From Candidatus Gastranaerophilales bacterium (GTDB lineage Bacteria > Cyanobacteriota > Vampirovibrionia > Gastranaerophilales > Gastranaerophilaceae): a DNA stretch of 64,000 nt. Numbering within the stretch: the stretch's first letter is position 1; every line of letters starts with the position of its first letter. The stretch spans positions 1 to 64,000 of the forward strand of contig CANQAV010000004.1 in NCBI GenBank assembly GCA_947589425.1, read 5' to 3'. Below are positions 54,645-63,633 of this stretch, piece by piece. The translations under genes were made by a program, and so were the position numbers. The notes under the pieces are model-generated. The model was not told the DNA's origin. It did not search any database and saw nothing but the letters and a program-made list of their open reading frames with translations.

Positions 54645-55773
54645 TAAAAAAAGAATATTTTTAATTGTTTTCGCATTCGTATTTATTGCCTTAGGATGCG
54701 CATGGGGCTTTTCTTTCAGGAATATGACTCTGGATTTTGTACAAATTTCAGATACTCATATAACTGATAGAGCTGATACTTCCTATAAAGCATTGGGCTC
54801 ATCAAAAGAACTTTTGAAAGATGCGATTGATCAAATTAACAACATAAAAGGGCTTGATTTTGTTATGTTTACGGGCGACCTTGTAGACAGTGCAACGGAA
54901 GAAAACTTTTATGAATACTATAAATTATTAACTAAGCTGAAATATCCTTCGCTTAATACATTCGGTAATCATGACGTTGTCTATGGACCAATGAGCAAAG
55001 AAGAGGTTTTAAATACCGTAAGAAGATACAATCCTAATTATACTTTTTCTGATACATATTATGCAATCACTCCAAAAACGGATTACAGAATTATCGTGTT
55101 AGATGCAAACCCTTCGGATACAACAACCGCAAACGGATATTTTCCTCCCGAACAATTGGAATTTTTAGATAATGAATTGGCGCAAAATCAGGATAAGGTT
55201 GTTTTAATTGCGCTTCATCATCCTCCGGTTGAGCCCTTTGCTTCAAAAGAACACTCAATTATAAATGCAGATGAATTTATTGAAATTTTATTAAAATATA
55301 AAAACCCGATTGTTGTAATTTCGGGTCATTATCATGCAACCAAATTGTATCACTGGGGAAATTTAGTATTTGTTTCAACTCCCGCAATGGTTACATATCC
55401 TATGGCATTTCGCCATATCAAAATAACAAATTATAAAGACAGAGTTCAATTTAACTTTGAATTTATCCCGACACGCCTTGAGGATGTTAAAGAAAAAAAC
55501 AGACAGTCCGTGATTTCTTATTCAACTCTTGCGGGCTTTGAAAAAGACAGAAACCTGAGTTATACCTTTAAAAAAAGACACCCCAAATCGGCAAGTTATA
55601 AAAGAAATAAAATAAAAAATGCCGTTAAAACAGCTCGAATTAAAAAAAGTGAGCTTAAAAAACTTTCACAGCCTCAAAAAGAAAAAGTAAAAAAAATAAA
55701 AAAAGAAAAAGTGCAAAAACAAAAAACACAAAGAAAGTGGTTTAAGAAAAAAGAATTACAGCAGGCAAGCTGA
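54634..55773 (+). CDS. Membrane-anchored metallophosphoesterase
   Basis: 379 residues with an N-terminal signal anchor (about 7-26). Metal-binding blocks: VQISDTHITDR, MFTGDLVD, TFGNHDVVYG, ALHHPP and SGHYHATKLYHW. Dimetal phosphoesterase of the calcineurin type; substrate unknown. The C-terminal approximately 75 residues are strongly basic, Lys/Arg-rich, perhaps a nucleic-acid or membrane contact. It follows malQ with an overlap. Confidence 0.87.
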   Translation: MKNNKKRIFLIVFAFVFIALGCAWGFSFRNMTLDFVQISDTHITDRADTSYKALGSSKELLKDAIDQINNIKGLDFVMFTGDLVDSATEENFYEYYKLLTKLKYPSLNTFGNHDVVYGPMSKEEVLNTVRRYNPNYTFSDTYYAITPKTDYRIIVLDANPSDTTTANGYFPPEQLEFLDNELAQNQDKVVLIALHHPPVEPFASKEHSIINADEFIEILLKYKNPIVVISGHYHATKLYHWGNLVFVSTPAMVTYPMAFRHIKITNYKDRVQFNFEFIPTRLEDVKEKNRQSVISYSTLAGFEKDRNLSYTFKKRHPKSASYKRNKIKNAVKTARIKKSELKKLSQPQKEKVKKIKKEKVQKQKTQRKWFKKKELQQAS

Positions 55774-55782
55774 GGTTTTTAA

Positions 55783-56703
55783 ATGAATAATTCAGACTTT
55801 ACAGTTAAATTCAGAGGTACAAGGGGTTCATATCCGTCTGCTAAAGCATCATTTTTAAAGTACGGTGCAAATACTTCCTGTGTCGAAGTAAGATGTAAAA
55901 ATCAACTTATAATTCTTGATGCCGGAGGCGGAATAATTGATTTAGGATTGGATGAAATAAAAAATAAAATAATCTCACAGGATAAAACGCCCTATTGCGC
56001 TACAATACTTTTAAGCCACATTCATCAAGACCATATTCAGGGATTGCAGTTTTTTAAACCATTATTTATTCAAGGCTCTAAAATTAATTTATACGGCTTG
56101 AATACGTCTGATGAAGATTTAAAAGACACTCTTAAAACAATTCTTTTTGATAAAGTTTTTCCGCTTGCGCTTGATGAAATCAGAAGTGATTTTAATATAT
56201 ATAATTTTTCGCAGAATAATATTTTAGTCATATCCCAAGACGGAAATACAAGGCTGTATAATGTTCAAGAAAAAAATATTGATACAAAAGATGATGATAT
56301 TATAATTACCGCACATAAAACTCCGGCACATCCCAAAATCGGCTGTTTGTGCTATAAAATAGAATATAATTCCAAAACTCTGGTCTATGCAACGGATAAA
56401 GAAAGCTATATCGGTGCGGATAAAAAATTTATTCAATTTGCACATAATTGTGATTGTTTAATCCATGACGCACAATATACTTATGAAGATTATATTAACC
56501 CCATACAGCCAAAACAGGGCTTCGGACATTCAACTTTTGAAATGGCAATAGAAACAAAGGAACTTGCAAAAGCAAAACAGCTCTTTTTCTTCCATTATGA
56601 CCCGGAATATGATGATGAAAAACTTTCAATGCTTGAAGATGAATTTTCATCAAATACAAAAGGTATATATTTTGCAAAAGAAAACCATGAAATCAGTTTG
56701 TAG
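55783..56703 (+). CDS. MBL-fold metallohydrolase
   Basis: 306 residues. The fold begins FRGTRGSYPSAK; metal site LLSHIHQDHIQG with the His-x-His-x-Asp-His order (HIHQDH), DAGGGIIDLG and a late GHSTFEMAI. It resembles phosphodiesterase-like MBL proteins with a GSYP start. Substrate unknown. GAGG precedes the ATG by seven bases. Its end overlaps the next gene by 17 bp. Confidence 0.88.
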   Translation: MNNSDFTVKFRGTRGSYPSAKASFLKYGANTSCVEVRCKNQLIILDAGGGIIDLGLDEIKNKIISQDKTPYCATILLSHIHQDHIQGLQFFKPLFIQGSKINLYGLNTSDEDLKDTLKTILFDKVFPLALDEIRSDFNIYNFSQNNILVISQDGNTRLYNVQEKNIDTKDDDIIITAHKTPAHPKIGCLCYKIEYNSKTLVYATDKESYIGADKKFIQFAHNCDCLIHDAQYTYEDYINPIQPKQGFGHSTFEMAIETKELAKAKQLFFFHYDPEYDDEKLSMLEDEFSSNTKGIYFAKENHEISL

Positions 56704-57253
56704 AATAATTTTATTATTATTTTTTATTAATAGCTTCTGTTCATACGCATCTTTAAGAGGGCTTGACGGCTTTGAATACGGAGCAATTGATGCAGTTAAA
56801 AATGCAAGATTGCACAGTTCAATGGGTAATATTTATTTTAATGAAGATAATTTTAAAGCGGCATTATCGGAATATGAAATTGCATATAACTTAGCATCCG
56901 AAAATTCCGGGGCTTCCGTGTATCTGTATAACATTGCAAGATGCCATTTTAAGCTCGGAAATTATGCAATTGCAAAAAAAGCTCTTGAAGGCGCAATATT
57001 TAAAGATTGTATGAATATGACATATTATGAAGCGCTGGCAGATTGTATCGTTATTTTAAAGGAAGATAAAACCGAATTAAATAAATATTTAAATGACAAA
57101 GAAAATCCCTACAGCAGAATAGTTGCGGGTTTAATTCTTTTAAAAACCGGAAGAAAAACCGAAGCAAGAACAATATTTGATGAATTTGTTTCAAAAAATC
57201 CCGATATGATGATAACGCAGGATATAAAAAGTTTAATTAAAAAAATAAATTAA
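56687..57253 (+). CDS. Exported TPR protein
   Basis: 188 residues from the ATG at 56687, with a signal peptide (MKSVCRIILLLFFINSFCSYA). TPR-like helices: ARLHSSMGNIYFNEDNFKAA, YLYNIARCHFKLGNYAIAKK, IVAGLILLKTGRKTEARTIF. The open frame begins further upstream but within the MBL gene and without homology. It likely acts in the periplasm as a protein-interaction domain. Confidence 0.72.
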   Translation: MKSVCRIILLLFFINSFCSYASLRGLDGFEYGAIDAVKNARLHSSMGNIYFNEDNFKAALSEYEIAYNLASENSGASVYLYNIARCHFKLGNYAIAKKALEGAIFKDCMNMTYYEALADCIVILKEDKTELNKYLNDKENPYSRIVAGLILLKTGRKTEARTIFDEFVSKNPDMMITQDIKSLIKKIN

Positions 57254-57306
57254 CATAAATTTATATACTTATCCGCCATGACCTGATAACGTGTTAGAAT
57301 TTTAGT

Positions 57307-60300
57307 ATGAAGTATGTTCCCTTACATATACACACAGAATATTCACTGTTAGACGGAGCCATTAGAATACCGGATTTTTATAAATTTGCAGCGCAAAATG
57401 ATATGCCTGCAATTGCAATTACAGACCACGGGGTTATGTATGGCTGTGCCGATATGTTCATTGCAAAAAATGAGATGCTTTCTCATATGCTGGATGAATC
57501 CGAGCAGGAATTTAAAAAGAAAATTGAAGCGGTAAAACCGATAATCGGCTGTGAATTTTATCTTTGCGAAGGAGATGTTCTTGAGGACAGAACTAAAAAA
57601 ACAAGATATCACCTCATTCTCCTTGCAAAAAATCAACAGGGTTATCATAATCTTTGCAAACTTGATTCAATTGCAACAACAAAAGGTTTTTACAGATACC
57701 CGAGAATAAACCATGAATTATTGGAAGAATATAAAAGCGATTTAATATGCCTGTCAGCATGCATTCAAGGGGAAGTTGCAAGATATTATCTTGACGGAAA
57801 TGAAGAAGAAGCAAGAAAAAGAATTGAATACTATAAAAATTTGTTCGGAGATGATTATTATATCGAACTTCAAGATCACGGGCTCGAAGAACAAAAAAGA
57901 GTTAATCCCTTTTTAGTTCAAGCCGCAAAAGATTATGACATTAAAACGGTTATAACAAACGATTCACACTATCTTAGAGCACAGGATGCACTGTGGCATG
58001 ATACTCTTTTGTGCGAACAAACAAAATCCAAAAAAACAGAGCCGAACAGGTTTAAATTTTCGGTTAATGAATTTTACGTTAAAACCGTGGACGAATTGAG
58101 AAAAGCATTCTCCTGGATGGATGAAGAATATTTTAACAAATGTATTGAAACAACCGTTGAAGTTGCATCTAAAATTGATTTTCAAATGGATAAACTTGAG
58201 TTTGGAAAAACAAAAGAATATCTTCCAAAGTATCCTTGCCCTGATGGTTTATCGGAAGAAGAATACTTTGATAAGCTCTGTATAAAAGGTTTAAAGAAAC
58301 ATTACGGCGACCCCGTGCCCGAATCTATCAAAGAGCGTTATGAATATGAAAAAAGCGTCATTTTTAAAATGGGCTTTCCTGCATATTTCTTGTTGACATG
58401 GGACTTTATAAACTGGGCAAAAGAAAATAAAATTCCCGTAGGACCGGGGCGTGGCTCGGCTGCGGGAAGTATTGTCGCATATTCTTTAGGTATAACAGAA
58501 CTTGACCCCATAAGACACAATCTGTTGTTTGAAAGATTTTTAAACCCCGAGCGTATATCAATGCCTGATATTGATATAGATTTCTGTAAAAGAAGAAGAG
58601 GGGAAGTAATTGACTACGTTTGCCAAAAATGGGGAGATGACCATGTTTGCCAGATTATAACTTTTGGTACTTTAGCTGCAAAAGCTGCCCTTAAAGCCGT
58701 GTGCAGAGTTTATGACATACCTTTTTCACAGGCAAACACCTGGGCGGGCATGATTCCGACATCTCCTAAGACAAAATTAAATGATGCTCTGGGAGACGGT
58801 ATGGAGCTTAAGGAATTGTGCAAAAGCAATCCTCAAGTTCAAAGTCTTGTTGATGAAGCGCTTCATATGGAAGGCTTAAAAAATCAGGTAGGTACCCACG
58901 CAGCGGGTGTTATTATAGCTCCAAAACCAATGGATGAAATTATTCCCGTTGCCCTTTCAAAAGAAAAAGCAACAACCACGCAATATCCCATGGCGGGGAT
59001 TGAAAAAATCGGTCTTTTAAAAATGGACTTTCTCGGGCTTGAAACTTTAACAATTATTCAAGATGCCCTTGATTTGATTAAAGAAAGAACGGGAGAAATA
59101 ATTGATATTAACGCAATTCCTCTGGATGATAAAGAAACATTTGAAATGCTTACCCGAGGGGAAACAGATGCCGTGTTCCAGCTTGAATCAAGCGGTATGA
59201 AAAAGCTTGTGAAGCGCCTTAAACCGAACGTTTTTGAAGATTTAGGCGCACTTGTTGCTCTTTATCGTCCGGGACCTATTGAAGCGGGCATGATTGATGA
59301 CTTTGTAGACAGAAAACACGGACGTCAAAAAGTTGAATATGCTCATCCTCTTTTGGAAAATATTTTGAATGATACATACGGCACAATTGTATATCAAGAA
59401 CAAATCATGCAAATATTCAGAACGCTTGCCGATTATTCGCTTGGCGATGCTGATATGGTGCGCCGTATGATGGGTAAGAAAAAAATCCAGCAGATGGCGG
59501 AACAAAAGGAGCGTTTTGTTAAAGCTTCCGCTTCCAAAAACATGAGTGAAGCAAACGCTGTTGCACTTTTTGAGCAGATTGAAAAATTTGCGGAATATTG
59601 TTTCAATAAAGCCCACTCATCTGCCTATGCTTTTGTTGCTTATCAAACAGCATATTTAAAGGCTCATTATCCTGTTGAATATATGTGTGCTATGCTGACT
59701 TCCGTAGCGGATGATCAGGATAAAACACAGCAGTACATTCTTCAATGTCAGGCGCAAGGAATTGAAGTTCTTCCGCCCGATATAAATAAATCTAATTCGC
59801 AATTTACACCCGACGAAAAAAATATCCGATTTGGGCTGGCATCAATTAAAAATGTCGGCGAAGCGGTCATTGAATGTATTGAAGACGAAAGAAAAGAAAA
59901 ACCGTTTGAAAGCTTTTATGACTTCTGTTCACGTGTTGATTCAAAATGTTTGAATAAAAGAACGCTTGAAAGTTTGATTAAAGCCGGCGCATTTTCATGT
60001 ATCGAAAAATCAAGAAAACAACTTCTTGAAAATATGGATTATGTTCTTGAATATGTTCAAAGCTCGCAAAAAGCTAAATCTTCGGGACAGGTAAGCCTCT
60101 TTTCAGCCCTCGGAGATACAAGTAAAGAAGAGTTAAATATTCCGACATTTACTCTTCAGGGAAGCTCGGATGATGAATATAACGATTCTCAAATTCAGAT
60201 GTTTGAAAAAGAGCTTTTGGGTATTTATGTTACATCACACCCTCTACAGACCATAAAAGATACTCTTAAATATATAACAACAAATACGATAGCGGATATT

Positions 60301-60837
60301 TTGGAAAATCCCAAAAACGGTCAAAACGTTACAATCTGCGGTCTTTTATCTCAAATTACCCAAAAAGCCAAAAAAAGCGATGCGACACAGTTTTTTAAAA
60401 CGGGATATATTGAAGATTTAACGGGAAGAATTCAAATCGGAGCATATTCCAAAAATACCATGGAAAAATACGGTGCTATGCTTGAGTCCGAAAAGAAAGT
60501 AATTATTAAGGCAAAAGTTGAAAATAAGGATGAGGAAATAAGGCTGACCGTTTTTGAAGTAAAACCCCTTGAAGCTGCAAATCTTGTAACAATAAAACTT
60601 TTAAAAGATATGATGTCGGAAGAAAATGTTTTATTGAAAGAAATTCTTGTTAAATATAAAGGCGAAACCCCTGTTGTAATTGATTTTGAAGCGGAAGATG
60701 AATTTAATGAGCCAAAAAGATTTCAATTGCTTACAAATAATCATCTATGGGTTAATGTTGATAATGATGATATGAAAAAAGCAATTGAGGCAACTTTCAA
60801 AGATAAAATGGAAGTCGAAGTTGTTGCTCTTAACTAA
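57307..60837 (+). CDS. dnaE: DNA polymerase III alpha subunit
   Basis: Replicative polymerase, 1176 residues. PHP domain first (VPLHIHTEYSLLDGAIR, 4-20), then the catalytic palm with MPDIDIDFCKRR (about 419-430), fingers, helix-hairpin-helix region, and a C-terminal OB domain (about 1000-1080). The gene is in one piece and has no intein, whereas many cyanobacteria carry a split, intein-joined dnaE. TAGAAT at 57295-57300 ends six bases before the ATG and no Shine-Dalgarno is seen, so it may be leaderless. It converges with a zinc-ribbon gene, overlapping by 8 bp. Confidence 0.97.
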   Translation: MKYVPLHIHTEYSLLDGAIRIPDFYKFAAQNDMPAIAITDHGVMYGCADMFIAKNEMLSHMLDESEQEFKKKIEAVKPIIGCEFYLCEGDVLEDRTKKTRYHLILLAKNQQGYHNLCKLDSIATTKGFYRYPRINHELLEEYKSDLICLSACIQGEVARYYLDGNEEEARKRIEYYKNLFGDDYYIELQDHGLEEQKRVNPFLVQAAKDYDIKTVITNDSHYLRAQDALWHDTLLCEQTKSKKTEPNRFKFSVNEFYVKTVDELRKAFSWMDEEYFNKCIETTVEVASKIDFQMDKLEFGKTKEYLPKYPCPDGLSEEEYFDKLCIKGLKKHYGDPVPESIKERYEYEKSVIFKMGFPAYFLLTWDFINWAKENKIPVGPGRGSAAGSIVAYSLGITELDPIRHNLLFERFLNPERISMPDIDIDFCKRRRGEVIDYVCQKWGDDHVCQIITFGTLAAKAALKAVCRVYDIPFSQANTWAGMIPTSPKTKLNDALGDGMELKELCKSNPQVQSLVDEALHMEGLKNQVGTHAAGVIIAPKPMDEIIPVALSKEKATTTQYPMAGIEKIGLLKMDFLGLETLTIIQDALDLIKERTGEIIDINAIPLDDKETFEMLTRGETDAVFQLESSGMKKLVKRLKPNVFEDLGALVALYRPGPIEAGMIDDFVDRKHGRQKVEYAHPLLENILNDTYGTIVYQEQIMQIFRTLADYSLGDADMVRRMMGKKKIQQMAEQKERFVKASASKNMSEANAVALFEQIEKFAEYCFNKAHSSAYAFVAYQTAYLKAHYPVEYMCAMLTSVADDQDKTQQYILQCQAQGIEVLPPDINKSNSQFTPDEKNIRFGLASIKNVGEAVIECIEDERKEKPFESFYDFCSRVDSKCLNKRTLESLIKAGAFSCIEKSRKQLLENMDYVLEYVQSSQKAKSSGQVSLFSALGDTSKEELNIPTFTLQGSSDDEYNDSQIQMFEKELLGIYVTSHPLQTIKDTLKYITTNTIADILENPKNGQNVTICGLLSQITQKAKKSDATQFFKTGYIEDLTGRIQIGAYSKNTMEKYGAMLESEKKVIIKAKVENKDEEIRLTVFEVKPLEAANLVTIKLLKDMMSEENVLLKEILVKYKGETPVVIDFEAEDEFNEPKRFQLLTNNHLWVNVDNDDMKKAIEATFKDKMEVEVVALN

Positions 60838-61225
60838 ATTTAACTTTTTTAAGAGGCAATTGCTTGATTTTGCATCCCTCTTCTTCAACCCAAATTTGTG
60901 CTTCAGGGTGCAGAGTTTGAAGTTCATCCGCTATTTCTTTTATATATACAGCGTATTTTGCATCAATAAAATTAACTTTATCGAGCTTTTCAATGTAATA
61001 GTCCTCACATCCGCAGTTTGAGCAATATTTGTCATTTGGAACGATTTCACCCCATGAAAATTTTGCTTCTCTTTTTATATCGCATCTTGAACACCTTACA
61101 AGATAATAACTTTTAATAAGATATTGTCCGCATTCGGGACAATATCCTTCGTTGGAATGCAAAAGCGCTTTTTTGTGTTTACATTTATTTTTATTCAAAA
61201 AAAATGAAATTAAAATACTCTTCAT
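60830..61225 (-). CDS. Zinc-ribbon protein of unknown function
   Basis: 131 residues with three Cys pairs: CPECG (about 29-33), CSRC (about 45-48) and CSNCGC (about 68-73). The N-terminal basic part has KNKCKHKK. The C-terminal half is an ordinary alpha/beta-like segment (YAVYIKEIADELQTLHPEAQ). It might bind nucleic acid, but no family was recognised. Its stop codon overlaps the dnaE end. Confidence 0.65.
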   Translation of the reverse strand: MKSILISFFLNKNKCKHKKALLHSNEGYCPECGQYLIKSYYLVRCSRCDIKREAKFSWGEIVPNDKYCSNCGCEDYYIEKLDKVNFIDAKYAVYIKEIADELQTLHPEAQIWVEEEGCKIKQLPLKKVKFS

Positions 61226-61258
61226 ATTAAAAATATAATTAAAGCCCTCAAAAAGTCA

Positions 61259-61350
61259 CTGTTTTAATTTATATATTAAGAAATGTAAAGTATATATTTT
61301 TTAAAACAGCAATTTTATATACTTAATATACTTTATATATATGTAAGTAT
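61259..61350 (+). promoter_or_regulatory. Cluster of TATACTT half-sites upstream of an RHH gene
   Basis: AAGTATA at 61288, TATACTT at 61318 and 61327, and AAGTAT at 61345, plus the longer arms CTGTTTTAA/TTAAAACAG (61259-61267, 61301-61309). Spacing and direction suggest an operator for the ribbon-helix-helix protein that follows. AT-richness makes chance occurrence possible. Confidence 0.4.
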
Positions 61351-61389
61351 TGATAAAAGATAAATGAGAGATATAAAGGAGACACAAAA

Positions 61390-61578
61390 ATGGCAAGAGT
61401 TTTGATTTCAATGCCCGAAAAATTTCTTTCTCAAATTGATTCTGTTGCGGAAGGGGAAAACAGATCAAGAAGCGAATTGATACGTGAAGCACTTCGCACA
61501 TATATCAATCGTTCTAAAATGAGAGAAAACAGCTATGCAACTAAAAATGCCGCTATCTTAGAAGCACTTTTGGATTAA
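61390..61578 (+). CDS. Ribbon-helix-helix (CopG-type) DNA-binding protein
   Basis: 62 residues: MARVLISMPEKFLSQIDSVA is the beta strand and first helix, then RSRSELIREALRTYINR the second helix. AAAGGAG lies before the ATG. It resembles CopG/ParD antitoxins, but no toxin-like gene follows; a terminator lies 70 bp downstream. It is probably an autoregulator or orphan regulator. Confidence 0.8.
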   Translation: MARVLISMPEKFLSQIDSVAEGENRSRSELIREALRTYINRSKMRENSYATKNAAILEALLD

Positions 61579-61649
61579 AAGAGATATCAAGAGAGAACTG
61601 AGTAAAAAACACAAAGGCTAATTCAAGAGAGAAATAAAATTGATTAGCG

Positions 61650-61683
61650 AAAGACCGTACAATGTTTGTACGGTCTTTTTTTT
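61650..61683 (+). terminator. Terminator after the RHH gene
   Basis: AAGACCGTACAA/TTTGTACGGTCTT stem and a run of eight T. Confidence 0.9.
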
Positions 61684-61701
61684 ACTATCGGTTGTAAAAA
61701 A

Positions 61702-62052
61702 TTATTTTGCGCTTTGTGCTGTTTCAACAAGTACTTTAAATGCTTCGGGCTCATTTACCGCAAGTTCTGCAAGCATTTTTCTGTTAACTTGAATATTGGC
61801 TTTTTTAAGCATATTCATAAATTTGGAATAGCTTAAGCCAAGTTCTCGAACTGCTGCGTTGATTCTTATTATCCAGAGTGAGCGCATGTTTCTTTTTAGT
61901 ACACGTCTGTCTCTGTATTGATATTTAAGTTTTTTCATTACCGCAATATTAGCAACTTTAAATATTCTGCTTCTTGCGCCTAAAAAACCTTTAGCTAATT
62001 TTAATATTTTTTTATGTCTTTTTCTTAATACGTTACCGCGTTTAACTCTCAT
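61702..62052 (-). CDS. rplT: 50S ribosomal protein L20
   Basis: Basic 116-residue protein that binds 23S rRNA early in large-subunit assembly. The sequence ([20 protein letters not shown] and the [14 protein letters not shown] segment) is typical and the length is normal. In many bacteria infC-rpmI-rplT form an operon under L20 control; here only rpmI precedes it. Confidence 0.97.
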   Translation of the reverse strand: MRVKRGNVLRKRHKKILKLAKGFLGARSRIFKVANIAVMKKLKYQYRDRRVLKRNMRSLWIIRINAAVRELGLSYSKFMNMLKKANIQVNRKMLAELAVNEPEAFKVLVETAQSAK

Positions 62053-62067
62053 AGTTCACAACCTTCC

Positions 62068-62277
62068 TTACTTTGCATGTTTCTTATAGGGTAATTCCTT
62101 AGCAATCATTGCTAAATTTCCTTCAAATACTTCAACGGTACCTGTCAGTCTGTTTTTTCTTGAAGGGCTTTTGTGAGCTAATAAGTGTCCTTTGCCTGCT
62201 CTTTGGCGTAAAACTTTACCTGATGCGGTAATTTTGTAGCGTTTAGCCGCTGATCTGTGTGTTTTCATTTTTGGCAT
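62068..62277 (-). CDS. rpmI: 50S ribosomal protein L35
   Basis: 69 residues, basic: MPKMKTHRSAAKRYKITASG is the standard L35 start. It leads rplT by 15 bp. A strong AAGGAG precedes the ATG. infC is not adjacent; a peptidase gene lies upstream. The 120-bp leader (62278-62397) has a GCCCGAAGAAGGC-type short hairpin and might take part in L20 autoregulation, but I could not match it to a known leader. Confidence 0.96.
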   Translation of the reverse strand: MPKMKTHRSAAKRYKITASGKVLRQRAGKGHLLAHKSPSRKNRLTGTVEVFEGNLAMIAKELPYKKHAK

Positions 62278-62397
62278 TTTTATTTTCTCCTTTTTATCCC
62301 TTGAGGCATACCACAGCCTTCTTCGGGCATTAATAATTTTATTTAAAACATATTTTTATTGCAAGTATGGGATTAATTTATTATTAAAATATGTAAA

Positions 62398-63633
62398 TTA
62401 TATGTTTTTTAAATATTCTTCCGGTGCAAGAATTACGACAAGTTTCGGCATTGAAAGAAGATTTTTTGCCATTTCGCTTACGTCTTTTTTATCTACGGCG
62501 TTTATTTCTTTTATAAATCTTTCGTTATAGTCAAGTCCGAGCCCCATCATGAAATTATATCCTTCGGTTGCAGTTATTTGGGCATTGTTTTGAGTAAAAT
62601 ATTTTAATCTTCCGGAGATATTTTCTTTTGCCCCTTTTAACTCTTTTTCATCAGGCGGTGTATCGGCAAGTTTTTGAAGCTCGTTTTTAAATCCGTCAAG
62701 AGATTTTTGGATATTTTTCGCAGCGGTGCCTATATACATATTAAAAATTGCGGAATGCAAAAGAGTTTCATATTGGCTTCTTACGGTATATGCAAGCCCT
62801 TGTTTATCTCTTAAATTAACAAATAATCTGCTTGATAAACCGGATGAGCCCAAAATATTATTTAAAATTGAATATTTTGCACTGTTTTCGCTTTTAAAGG
62901 AGTCTACAAGCCAGCCTTGTATGATTTGTGCTTGAGCAACATCGTTTTTCACAATTTTTATTATTTTATCTTTTTCGATTTCATTTTTAAATATATCTTC
63001 TATTTCATCAAATGTATCGTATGAACGCATAAAATCGAAATTATCTTCAAAATATTGAAGAAGTTTTTCTTCTTCATCTTCAAAATCGCCCGTTAAAACA
63101 ATTGCTTTTTCGGCTTTGAAAAAGTCATCTTTTGCTTTTAAGATATCCTCTTTTGTGATTTTATCCAAATCTTCAAGAATTTTTGTGTGAGTTGAGCTAT
63201 AGGGGTGGTCTTTAAAAATATTTTTTACAAAGCTGTCGCTTAATTTAAAGCGGGGATTATCCAAATCCGCCGTAATTTCCCCTTTCATTTTGAATATTTC
63301 TTTTTCAAAATCATCAAATGTCGAATTTAAAATTAATTCTTTTGTTAATTCCATTGCACGTTTGAAATCTTCATTTAAAAAGATAAGGCTGATTTTAAAA
63401 TAGTCCTGTTTTGCTTTAAAAGTTATATCTATACATTCATTTTCAAACATAAGTGCTAATTCAGAGGCATTGTAATTTTTTGTGCCTTGAAGAAAAAGTC
63501 TTGCCAGAAGGGAATTTATTCCGTAATATTTTTCTTTTTTTGAGGTTTTAAAGAAAAATGACATACTTATTCGGGGTGTTTTCGGCGCTTTTTCAAGAAG
63601 TATATTTATACCTTTTCTGTTATACAGTTTCAT
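62398..63633 (-). CDS. M16-family peptidase subunit without the zinc motif
   Basis: 411 residues from the ATG at 63633, which follows CGAAGGAG; a longer frame to 63729 overlaps the upstream gene without homology. The fold is that of M16 (mitochondrial-processing-peptidase-like). The zinc motif HxxEH is absent: at its place is NSLLARLFLQGT. The substrate-binding R/Y motif is present (SSRLFVNLRDKQGLAYTV). In two-subunit M16B peptidases one subunit carries the zinc and the other the R/Y pair; this looks like the second. Its start overlaps the upstream M16 gene by 14 bp. Confidence 0.85.
   Translation of the reverse strand: MKLYNRKGINILLEKAPKTPRISMSFFFKTSKKEKYYGINSLLARLFLQGTKNYNASELALMFENECIDITFKAKQDYFKISLIFLNEDFKRAMELTKELILNSTFDDFEKEIFKMKGEITADLDNPRFKLSDSFVKNIFKDHPYSSTHTKILEDLDKITKEDILKAKDDFFKAEKAIVLTGDFEDEEEKLLQYFEDNFDFMRSYDTFDEIEDIFKNEIEKDKIIKIVKNDVAQAQIIQGWLVDSFKSENSAKYSILNNILGSSGLSSRLFVNLRDKQGLAYTVRSQYETLLHSAIFNMYIGTAAKNIQKSLDGFKNELQKLADTPPDEKELKGAKENISGRLKYFTQNNAQITATEGYNFMMGLGLDYNERFIKEINAVDKKDVSEMAKNLLSMPKLVVILAPEEYLKNI

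Noticed and set aside
57307-60837. Intein or split dnaE as in many cyanobacteria
   Set aside because: The reading frame is continuous and of normal length, without intein motifs.
61390-61683. Toxin-antitoxin module
   Set aside because: No second gene of suitable size follows the RHH gene before its terminator.
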